64,000 nucleotides of DNA from Peronospora farinosa (taxonomy: Eukaryota; Oomycota; Peronosporomycetes; Peronosporales; Peronosporaceae), in NCBI GenBank assembly GCA_947646735.1, contig CANTFK010000968.1:1-64000 (forward strand). The letters run 5' to 3'. How positions within the stretch are numbered: the stretch's first letter is position 1; each line of letters starts with the position of its first letter. Below are positions 55,993-64,000 of the stretch, in pieces. The translations under genes were made by a program, and so were the position numbers. The notes beneath the pieces are model-generated. The model saw only the letters and a list, made by a program, of their open reading frames with translations, had not been told where the DNA came from and ran no database searches.

Positions 55993-56715
55993 GGACGTGC
56001 GGTCGGTACAGCACCCTCATGATGGGAGTTTACTAGTTGCACCGATATCAGCGCTGGCGCACGGCACTCAGCCGCGCGATGCCCTGGCTTGCGACAACGA
56101 AAGCAAACCATTGGACGCCCGGTGCGAGCGTCACCTTTATGATGAAAGACACGTCGCCGGTCACCCGACGACTCAATCACATCGATCTCCATAGGTTCTG
56201 GACCAGAAGGCCGGGGAACGCTGACGACAGAGGGTTTGGCATAGGCCTTTGTGACCCTAATGTCCTCACAAAGTGCAATAGCAAATGCCTCATCCAATGT
56301 GGCAGGCTCCGCGCGCTCGAGCGATAAGCGGGTCTGCCCTTCACGCATTTCATCCACAAAGACATTCACCTGCGTGTACATGTCCATAGGATGCGCGATA
56401 ATACACGACGCTAGATGCCTAGCCATCTGCACGTAGTCGCAAATCGCCATTTTACCCTGTCGCATAGAAAGGAATCTTGATCGCACCAATTCTCTTCTTG
56501 CGGTGGCTCGAAAGCAAGACGAAGATCTTCCTGGATGGTATGCAAGGTGGGGAACGCGTGCTCTTCCACAACGAGCTTACCAAGGGCCCACTTCTTGGCC
56601 TTCCCGGTGAGGCGGGAAAGAAGAAAGTTGACCTTCGTCTGGGGTGCCTCAAGAAGTCTCGAGGCGATGGCGATATTAACTTCTCGGAACCATCTATTCA
56701 GCGACAACCGTTCCT
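55971..56715 (-). pseudogene. gag: Gag of element H, 5'-truncated
   Basis: Homologous to D Gag from the capsid ([19 protein letters not shown]) to the knuckle [14 protein letters not shown], with a frameshift near 56480. The N-terminal third and the LTR are missing at the junction with element I. Confidence 0.75.
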
Positions 56716-57032
56716 TGGCATACGATGACAGCGGCGTTGATCGTGTCACTTCGTATCAGTCTCGGCTTTTGAAAGTTGCAGATCTGAATTACACTGTATA
56801 TATAAAGGAGCTACTTTCAATTAAGTATGCTCTTGTTAAGTTTCGGGTGCACCTCTTGGGCACCGAACCTTTTGTGGTTTATTCGGATCGCGCATCACTG
56901 CAGACCGCTATAAATTCACCACACCTCTCACCTAGGATGGCGAGATGGCAAAAATTATTATCTGAATCAAATTTCAAAGTCGAATATAAACCGGGTAAGT
57001 CGAATGTCTTGGCTGACGCGTTATCGCGCTGA
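56716..57032 (+). pseudogene. RNase H end of element I
   Basis: The plus strand carries [20 protein letters not shown], then LSIKYALVKFRVHLLGTE, then YSDRASLQTAINSPHLS and NVLADALSR. This is the second half of a Ty3-type RNase H with its Glu and two Asp residues. The first Asp is missing at the junction. Confidence 0.75.
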
Positions 57033-57062
57033 CCAGACTTCGAGGGAAGACACCAGTAAAGT

Positions 57063-58436
57063 GTGTCTCGTGCGAAAGCACAAGGTGAGTCGTCAACATT
57101 GGTAGCCATGAAGGTCTACCATGTGACGAGCTCATTGGCCTCCGATATAAAGGAGTGTTACAGTCAGGACGAACATTGTCGCCTGCTGTTGGATCATTTT
57201 GGTGGACGAAAGGTTACACTTCCGTCGCACCTCAAAGCGAAACTAAATTGCTTTAGGTACAGTGATGGCCTGCTATGGCATCAACTGTCACCCTGTGATA
57301 CCTTGAAAATCTATGTCCCTCATGACACAGATCTCAAGCTGATGATATTTAAAGAATGTCATGAGGCGCCATCTAGTGAGCATCTGGGACGTGAAAAGAC
57401 ATTCTTACGAGCGTCAGAGGAATTTTGGTGGCCCCACCTATATCGGTGGGTGGTCAACTATATTCGCTCTGGGTAAGAGTGTCAGCGCATTAAGCCTGCA
57501 CCTTCTAGTAGTGCGCCACTGAATCCACTGCCGGTTCCAATGGATTGTTGGAAGTCAGTCAGTTTGGACTTCACGTTTGGCTTACCGCCTGAACATAAAG
57601 GCAGGACGGGGCTCGTTGTATTTATAGACAGACTAAGCAAGATAGTGCATTTGGCACCATGTAGCACCAAGATCTCAGGAAAAGAGGATGCCCTCTTGTT
57701 TCTGGATCATTTGTATCGACTACACGGGATGCCCGAGTCCATAGTATCGGACCGGGATCCGCGTTTTACGTCGAGGTTTTGGTATAATGTGTCTAAGTTG
57801 CTATAAATGCAATCTCCACATGTCAACCGCCGATCATCCCCAATTTTTATGGCCAAAAAGAACGTGCCAATCGAGTCGTGGCGGATGTATTGCGCACAGT
57901 GGCATCTCCCAAACAATGGAGCAAGCAATTGCCATTCGTGGAGCTTGCTATTACTAACATTGTTCACGCCAGTACGGGTGAAACACCGTTTTATATTATA
58001 GGACTGCGCCATTCTCAGACGCCAGTCTCGTTTGTGCGCAGCCTGAGTCTTAGTGAGGGAGGGCCCCTCACTTTGCTCGGTGTGAATGCCAAAGAGGGTC
58101 AAAATTGCCCTAGTGACACTACTAATTTAGCAGTGGTCACGACACCTATAGGTGTCACGGCAAGAAATGCCTGTGCTCCTTGACGATGACACTATCGTGT
58201 TATCAACAGCGCCGACCCATGAACGACCTCTTGGAGGCGTCATAGGCGAGATGGATGCTAAGAGCGTGAGCGAAGCTCAGCGCTTTGTGGATGAGCGATT
58301 AGCCATCACACGTAAAGTCCGTGACGCGATGGCAAGCGCACAGTACAAGCAAAAAAATATGCGGACAAACATGGTCGCAGAAACAATGAACACTGCATTT
58401 TTAAGGCCAAGTGCTATTAAGTTTTGCTACCCTACT
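57063..58436 (+). pseudogene. Integrase of element I, N-terminal and core
   Basis: The zinc domain (CHEAPSSEHLGREKTFLRAS) lacks its first cysteine codon, which is TAA at about 57475 (SG-stop-ECQR). The core has SVSLDFTFGLPPEHKGRT and SIVSDRDPRFTSRFW, and ends in a stop at 57804. The third acidic residue region is disrupted. A later frame has LPFVELAITNIVHASTGETP. It stops being alignable where K is inserted. Confidence 0.7.
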
Positions 58437-59646
58437 GAGTAGAATGCCCTTTTTAAGTTGCATGATAAGGCTCCAAACCACTCATTGTACCGGACTGTTG
58501 AATGTTGTAGGGGTTACCTCGATGCCGCGTATGGGCCTTCTCTCACCTTGTGTACCCGTCGGATGGCGTGTCGTACTCTTCGAAAGACTCGGGTGAGGAT
58601 GTAGACGTCTGCCTTGAGGGAGGTAGACCTGGGGTCCTCGAGTGGATATGCTTCACTTGGTGGGCTGGTAGGTGGCCCCTCGATCGACATTGTCAAGAGC
58701 GGGCTTAAAACCAAATTTCTCAGAGCGCTTGTCGTCCCTGGCCTTTTCCTTGTTGTTTCATGGGTGACCTTAACTTTGCTCCCGATATTGGGTCTGAAAG
58801 GGGTGCTACTCGAGACGAATTCACAGGCCAAAATACTTCCTGGGAATTTGTACGCACTTTAGTCTAGCCACACGACTGTCTTCAACGGGGGCCAAAATAT
58901 AACCCTTTGGGAACAAATAAGTAGCTTAGAGTAAGTTTTCTAGGACAAAGAAGTCGTGCCACGTGGGGTTCAGCTCGCACTTAAGTCTAATCACACGACT
59001 GTATTGAACGGAGGGGTGCAAAAAATACCCCCTCCCGGAACTGGCGTGTGGTCAGTTCCGGGAGGGGGTATTTTTTGCACCCCTTTGAGTTTCTTTAAGC
59101 GCGACAAAGACGTGCCAAGTAGATCGCAAATTGAGTAGTATTTAATATAGTACTATCCTTTTAACATCTTAACTTTATCTTGCCTAAGCCCTGATTCCTT
59201 TTGTCGACTAGTCTGATTCTTGTGTTGACTGGTCAGGAGTGGCTGAACATCAGGGGACCAAGGTCTGCCGAAGCGGGACTTAGGTCTACCGATTAGGCGC
59301 CGAGGTTTTCCAACGAAAGACCAGGTCTACCAATGAGGAATACAGGTCTACCGATGAGGGACTGAGGTCGTCCCACTAGAGATCAGGCCTACCAATGAGA
59401 GACCCAGATTTATAATTGAGGGGATCGTGGTCGACTCCTTTTGGTAACGTTTAACCAGTACCCTGGTATGATCTTCCCTCTATTGGTCCTACACATTTTC
59501 CGCTAACGGTCGCTTGACTCTAAGACCCCTTTCTTTCTCGTCCCTTCTCTCTGGTGCGTGGTCCCTTCTTCCTGGTGCGCGGTCCCTTGTCCCTTCAATT
59601 TAACTGCCCCCTTGATTCTTCACATTTCGCAAAGCACTTCACCACA
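58437..59646 (-). repeat. Solo LTR K (B/E/G family)
   Basis: Minus strand, with a CACCACA end at 59646 and a mutated other end at 58437, both still TG/CA. It is flanked by the 4-bp duplication CTAC (58433-58436 and 59647-59650). It is highly diverged from the other LTRs and its minisatellite is degenerate (about 59265-59410). It contains a new perfect inverted repeat at 59012-59084. Confidence 0.8.
59012..59084. repeat. Perfect 31-bp inverted repeat with 11-nt loop
   Basis: 59012-59042 is the exact reverse complement of 59054-59084. The arms contain GCAAAAAATACCCCC and GGGGGTATTTTTTGC. The corresponding place in the other LTRs has only one of these arms, so the second arm arose within this copy. 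Confidence 0.9.
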
Positions 59647-59650
59647 CTAC

Positions 59651-60425
59651 CTAAATTTCAATTTCTCTACTACCCGGTGGTACTACCAAGCTTTAGTTCC
59701 AATTAATTGGTCCAGTTAAGGTGGTTGAGGAGGTTGTAGACCTAAATTATAGGCTCACTCTTCCACTGTATATGAAGACGCCCCCGTTTTTTTACGTGGG
59801 TCGTCTGAAACGGTATGCGAATCCACAAGAGATCACATATCCACATTTTTCTATTGAGACCAATGGTGACGGCGACTGTGAGTCTAGCGTTGCTGGCCGA
59901 CAGGAGACGGTGAAGCCGAAAGGAAACCCATATACCAAGGTAAAAGAGTACTCTGTGATCGAGAAGGACTCCGCGTTTAAAGCGAATCTCTCTTCACCAG
60001 TTGCTCGAATCGATTTAAGCGAAGTTTCAGGTGGTCATTCCCCTGACGGTCCTTCGCCCTCACATATCGTAGATCCAAAGTCAGTCGCAAGAATTGACTC
60101 GAGAGATTCGTCACCTCCCTCTTCAGCGCAGCTTTCTCCGCCTGCGACTGAAATACAGCAGGATAAACAGCCTCGAGTAGCTTGACGTAATCGCCGATCC
60201 TGTCGGGCGCCACCTGTGTTGGGGGATGCGGGTGGGAACACACGCTTTCTTGTTGGAAGGTTGTTGGCACAACGCCATGTGAAGCAAAAGCTTCAGATCC
60301 TTGTCCAGTGGAAAGGATGCCCGAAGAATTTTCACTCTTGGAAATTGGTTGACGCGTTGCGCGTCGACGTTCCTGGGCTGGTGGCTGCTTACGAGCAGAA
60401 GCACCAGCTGCATTCGATCTTCTAG
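59651..60425 (+). pseudogene. Integrase C-terminus and chromodomain of element I
   Basis: After K the frame gives PPFFYVGRLKRYANP, the usual gypsy integrase tail. A polar linker of about 110 residues ends at a TGA at 60183-60185. The same frame then reads TRFLVGRLLAQRHVKQKLQ, LVQWKGCPKNFHSWKLVDAL and AAYEQKHQL, a chromodomain-type fold. The antisense frames lie opposite this part. Confidence 0.7.
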
Positions 60426-60492
60426 GTCCTGATGGAGTAGCAGTGGCAGCGTGACAAGGAGGGTTGTTGGTTATCACCAATACCCCTCGCAC
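59977..60492 (-). pseudogene. Antisense coiled-coil frame of element I
   Basis: Open for about 171 codons on the minus strand, preceded closely by a stop and lacking an ATG at its start. The C-terminal half is a likely coiled coil (FQSQAEKAALKREVTNLSSQ and HLKLRLNRFEQLVKR). The position relative to the integrase tail matches the coiled-coil antisense frame of element D. Confidence 0.4.
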
Positions 60493-60591
60493 GCGTCATA
60501 GCGAAGCTGATTCGCTGCGACCGCTATTTCACTGCATCGGCATGCGGTTTAACACGGCGCAGGAACTCTGCCTCGTATTCGTCGGTTGTCG

Positions 60592-60864
60592 TTAGTACGC
60601 AGCACGACCGGGATAGGGAAAGAACAATCTAGTGCTTTGCCCTGTCTTTTTCCATGATGTAAATACGCTAAAGAGTTTATTAGGACAATAGTGGAACGCT
60701 CTAAAAGCGTCGCACTTTACCACTCGAGCGTGAGCACTCGGATGGTGGAGGCATTGGTGGAAAACCATCACTCCCGTATCCTTCCTCGCGACGGCGTGCT
60801 TGTGATGCCTACTGTGAAGTCGAAGGGGCTTTTTGCTCACCTTCGCCTGAGTCTGACTTTCCAT
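60592..60864 (-). pseudogene. Middle antisense frame of element I
   Basis: A 90-codon frame from an ATG at 60864, rich in His, Arg and Lys (KKPLRLHSRHHKHAVARKD). No domain recognised. It lies between the other two antisense frames and may be a broken middle part of one gene. Confidence 0.3.
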
Positions 60865-60912
60865 TATGGATTTGTGAAGACTGCAGGCGTAGGGTAAACA
60901 GAGGCGGCCAAT

Positions 60913-61338
60913 TTAGAATCGCAGACCTGCTGTTGAGCCGCGGCTGTTTCTTTCGGCAGCGTGCTCAGTTGTGGTCGCTGCACTCGTTGGTGCAGACGAC
61001 GAGGCATGACTATCACTGTCGGGAAACGTGAAAGCCTCCTGAAGGTTGGGTGCCTCCAGTAATGGGGACATATGTCCCATCAATGCACTGAGCTCATCAC
61101 CACTATGGGTTGATAGCAATGGCGTACTCTCATTGTAAGTTACAATAAGAGACAGATCTTCATCTGCACAATAGTGGGGTGGATCGGTGTTTTCTGCTGA
61201 AAAGCTGACATTTGATGTCGGCGTTGTCACGGAGACACTTAGCGACGACTGCGGGTTATTGCGGCGCGTTCGCCTTGTTTTGGTCTGCATGGCCGCCTTT
61301 GCAGGTGACCCGACAGTCTTACCAAGGTTCGGTGGCAT
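60913..61338 (-). CDS. Antisense ORF next to the 3' LTR of element I
   Basis: A 141-codon frame from an ATG at 61338, 56 bp inside the 3' LTR and reading away from it. It starts MPPNLGKTVGSPAKAAMQTK with a basic stretch (TRRTRRNN), then becomes acidic and Ser/Thr-rich. No known domain. It does not share obvious sequence with the D antisense ORF. Position, orientation and the overall 1.36-kb extent with the coiled-coil frame behind it are the same. Confidence 0.4.
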   Translation of the reverse strand: MPPNLGKTVGSPAKAAMQTKTRRTRRNNPQSSLSVSVTTPTSNVSFSAENTDPPHYCADEDLSLIVTYNESTPLLSTHSGDELSALMGHMSPLLEAPNLQEAFTFPDSDSHASSSAPTSAATTTEHAAERNSRGSTAGLRF

Positions 61339-61374
61339 CTTCTTGCTTTCGATGTTTTACAAAAACGAAAACTA

Positions 61375-61393
61375 GTTTTAAAAAGGAGGATGG
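61375..61393 (+). other. Polypurine tract, element I
   Basis: An A/G-rich run (AAAAAGGAGGATGG) directly precedes the 3' LTR. Confidence 0.5.
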
Positions 61394-61983
61394 TGTAACG
61401 GGCCAATGGTTTCACGATTCCGTTAAGTATGATACCTAACGGGGAGGTGTAAAGGGGTACATGGTATTTTAGACCTTTCACTTGGTGAGGCACATCAGTG
61501 TGACCCACCCTCAGAAATGTGATATCCATGGATGAGTTCATATTCTACAAGGATGACTCCGAGATGGGAAAAGGCGTCATGATGACTTCACAGATGGACG
61601 TCATCAGTGAGCTCAAATATATAAAAGCTCGCACGTAAGCATACGCCTCTAAAGAGACGCGTATCCGATGTTAACATTTAACCAATCAGTAGCTAGATTT
61701 ATATTTAATTATTTTCCATAAGATATAAGTCAGTCTTGAATTTGCTAACTACCCTATCACTGCGCTCGAAAAGCTTGATAAGCTTCTGCGTGTTGTAAGT
61801 GAAGTACTTGATAAAGGTTTTTTGCGCGGTTCGCTTAGGCGACTGGCAACGGTTCGTACAGCGCTTTGGTTCCGATAAACACCACCACCACACGCGGAGG
61901 TAATACGGTCTAACCTCTTCCTCACTCTACTTGAAGGTGTGTGATAGTAGCACGTGGCAGCTTCTTTGAAGTGCCCGTCTACA
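61394..61983 (+). repeat. 3' LTR of element I (F family)
   Basis: 590 bp, TGTAACGGGC to CCCGTCTACA. It shares with the F LTR the ends, the GCATACGCCTC-type block and the hairpin-rich middle, with many substitutions. Confidence 0.75.
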
Positions 61984-62781
61984 CTCTCAGAATACAATTT
62001 ACCTGCACTGATGACAATGAAAACAGAGCCTCAGTACTTTACGTACACGTGAACAGAGGAGGATAATAAACTAAACAATCGCTTAGTTGAAAAGAGAAAG
62101 AGAACTGTAATTAATATAGTTAATTTTATAATAAAACTAATTTGTTATAACTTGTGTTTGTAAGAGTGTAGTCGTAGTTGCACTTGTGCAAAAGGTGAAG
62201 GAAGTAAAAGTGAATATATTAGTGCTAACTACTCTAGTCCGTCAACACTACAACATGCATTTCCAACGGCACTCCATGTTGACCAGGTCAATTTCCACAT
62301 GGTGGCCGTCTCTCTCCGTCCCTTGTGCCATCTCATCACATGAAGCCCGTCTCTCCCGCTCCCATCTATCATCTCGTAATGTGTCGCCCGTACCTTCTCG
62401 TCCCATCTGTCAAGATGCCACAACAAAATAGCCAATCAGGTGACGTCGCATATTACCTGTAACTGATCTTGAACTTGGGCTTCAAATCTTGATGACCTGT
62501 CAGAACCAATATCTTTTAACAGTGTTTATTGTATAAAACTACAACTATGTATGTTGACAACTTGCCCTCCACTCATTACGCGCGTCCATCGGTCATTGGT
62601 CAGCGCGTTGGTTGTTATAATGGACTTTATCAAACAATCAGAGGACATCCCCAACTTGAAGAAGATGCGCGAACAATATTATAAATAAATATTATATTGT
62701 CGAATATTATTAGTTACAATAACATTCTTATTCACACTTTATATAAGTGTCAGAATTATGTAACGGGCTCACTCCGTTATG
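61984..62781 (-). repeat. A-family LTR, inverted
   Basis: Minus strand, beginning near 62781 with the GTAACGGAGTGAGCCCGT-type start seen at 196. It shares the ACTTATATAAAGTGT block, a CAACCAACGCGCTGACCAATG block and a CTCTGTTCACGTGTACGT block with the A LTR. The 3' end is truncated or replaced at the border with the I LTR. No coding region is attached. Confidence 0.7.
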
Positions 62782-62827
62782 TAACTGCATTTTTGGATAT
62801 GATAGTCTCGATGCCATCGTCGAAATG

Positions 62828-63082
62828 AAGTAGGGGCCGTGGTCTACCGAGGAGGAACCGGGGATTTCAATGAGGGACCGTGGTCGACTCCTTTCGGTAC
62901 CGTATTATCGTGCCCTGGTAATGATCTCCCCTATGCTGTTCCTGCAAATTTTTCTCAGCCAACGGCCGCTTCACCCCTAGATCTTCTTTCTCTTCATTCC
63001 CCTATTCCTGGTGCACGGTCTTTTACTCCTTGGACCCGACTGGCTTTTGAGGTCCCCACATTTCGCGAAGCACTTCATCACA
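62828..63082 (-). repeat. LTR fragment L (B/E/G family)
   Basis: The end near 63082 reads CACTTCATCACA. Inside are the CTTTCGGTACCG and CCTGGTAATGATCTCCCCT blocks found in the G LTRs. Only about 250 bp from the LTR 5' end remain. Confidence 0.65.
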
Positions 63083-63396
63083 GCTGCAAGCATTCCTTAC
63101 TTCTCGCAAGAAACGACAACCATATCGATGGTTGTCGATTCTTTGCGGAGTATAACTTGTTCGTGGAGTATGAATCGGGATGACTTAACATTGTCGCCGA
63201 TGCACTCTCGCGTCGGTTTTGTTTTCGAGCTGACAGTAGTGAGGTTAACTCCACTGTCGCTACGCTGAGTATTAGCGTCCTATCGTCGAGCAAGCACCGT
63301 CTGTGTGTCGTACTGCATCAGTAAATGAGTGCTTTTCTCTCCCAGCAGGAGTCACTATATTAATCAGTCACCTTTGTGACTGATGGTTGGGGGTGA
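63083..63396 (+). pseudogene. RNase H remnant of element J
   Basis: CRFFAEYNLFVEYESG, then a stop, then LNIVADALSRR, the end of a Ty3-type RNase H. It is followed within 200 bp by a polypurine tract (GGTTGGGGGTGA) and the LTR, with no integrase between. The integrase was deleted. Confidence 0.65.
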
Positions 63397-63787
63397 TGTT
63401 ACGGGATACGTCTGTTACATAGCATTGGCACTAACATTAAATGCCAACGTGATTATTATCTTAGCGGCTAATATTGTCGTTATATCTCCTTGATGTCCTG
63501 CTTACTAGCTCATATAGGCCATAATACCAGCCACCGCGCTGGCCAATGATGAACGGACGCGCGTAATGAGTGGTAGGCAGATTGCCATTGTACATTTTTG
63601 TAGTAACACATAATCAAAGTAAGGTTCAGATGATCTATATAATAAAAGACTGTGACTATATACAGTTTTCACAACAAAGCGTGACGATCAAGTTATATTG
63701 CTTCCTGTGCTTCTTAGTGTAAGTGAGGCAACGAGGCACCTGCTTACAATGTCATCAGTGTAGACTATACTGTAGTCCGAGGGTACA
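63397..63787 (+). repeat. 3' LTR of element J (A-related)
   Basis: It begins TGTTACGGGATACG and ends about CCGAGGGTACA. It shares the CGCGCTGGCCAATGATGAACGG-like and GTAGACTATACTGTA blocks with A. A TATA-like CTATATAATAAAAG lies at 63634-63647. Confidence 0.65.
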
Positions 63788-64000
63788 AACGTTTTTATTC
63801 AACAAATTATGTAAAAGTAAATTTACGTCTCTACCCTTATCTTGTTGAGGTCACAAATCAGAGCATAATTGATGTTAAATAAGAGCAAGATGTCGTAAAG
63901 TATGTAACATTTAGCCACATTTATGTGCAGCTTTTCTATTCAATACATGTTTGTATTCTTCTTCACCTTTTTCTAATGACAATGAGACTCTGCGGGCAGT
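63788..64000. other. Unassigned right flank
   Basis: AT-rich sequence with no frame or repeat that I can assign. Confidence 0.4.

Larger units (their letters stand above)
50425..56715 (-). mobile_element. Element H: decayed inverted copy of the D family
   Basis: On the minus strand gag, frameshift signal, protease, linker, RT, RNase H, integrase and chromodomain occur in D order, each with many stops and shifts. No LTR is present at either end. The copy abuts plus-strand element I at about 56716. It is useful as an independent witness for which D segments are conserved. Confidence 0.8.
56716..61983 (+). mobile_element. Element I: decayed F-family gypsy, 3' part
   Basis: It runs RNase H, integrase, solo LTR insertion K, integrase C-terminus with chromodomain, 3' region with antisense frames, polypurine tract, and the 3' LTR (61394-61983). 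The 5' half was lost at the junction with H. The LTR matches the F LTR at 44322-44933, so this shows what the 3' half of F would look like. Confidence 0.75.

Noticed and set aside
60123..60413. Additional short minus-strand frames in element I beyond the three listed
   Set aside because: They overlap the coiled-coil frame in another register and look like shadows.
1..64000. tRNA or rRNA genes
   Set aside because: No cloverleaf with A and B boxes or rRNA-like stretch was noticed; the tRNA-like sequences seen are only primer-binding complements.

Overview
The window looks like a transposon-rich piece of an oomycete genome, most likely the Phytophthora/downy-mildew group. The evidence is stacked Ty3/gypsy elements with chromodomain integrases, one gypsy polyprotein carrying a second RNase H, and an intron-free gene for a secreted alpha/beta hydrolase with a TCATTTTT initiator-like site just before its ATG. 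The species cannot be named from sequence alone. Nearly all of the 64 kb is retrotransposon. Only one convincing host gene is visible (47347-48978, minus).

Layout. Positions 1-195 hold a Ty1/copia RNase H scrap. Gypsy element A starts at 196. Its 5' LTR is split by a foldback-like element of about 5.8 kb (about 265-6022) built from many small CCGTCG/CGACGG hairpins. A's gag and protease follow (6458-8248), then the 3' end and LTR of element B (to 10578). Element C (minus, to 13336) lies inside the gag of element F (minus).

Element D (plus) spans 13541-44087, interrupts the same F gag, and has perfect 5-bp target duplications (ACGAT). D carries three younger insertions of one LTR family: a tandem LTR-internal-LTR-internal-LTR array (G1-G3, 15620-23485), an inverted non-autonomous copy (G4/G5, 24221-28387), and the autonomous-type element E (28830-39490), which sits inside D's reverse transcriptase codons. 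F's 5' LTR (44322-44933) and a degenerate hAT element with 8-bp duplications (44953-46071) come next. Then come the hydrolase gene and its AT-rich flanks.

From 50425 on: a decayed inverted D-family copy (H), a decayed plus-strand F-family element (I) hit by a solo LTR (K), an inverted A-type LTR, an LTR scrap (L), and a small gypsy remnant with a 3' LTR (J).

The most interesting signals cut across elements. (1) Four elements (A, C, D, H) keep one -1 ribosomal frameshift module at the gag/protease boundary: A AAA AAC, exactly 8 nt, then an 8-9 bp hairpin whose 5' arm contains the gag stop codon, with a covarying base pair. (2) Two gypsy families (D/H and F/I) carry antisense reading frames that start 56-81 bp from the 3' LTR and run about 1.4 kb back into the integrase C-terminus. 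(3) The LTRs of A, C, D and F are chains of perfect short hairpins. (4) The B/E/G/K LTRs share an approximately 21-bp minisatellite centred on GGTCGACC, and make 4-bp target duplications.
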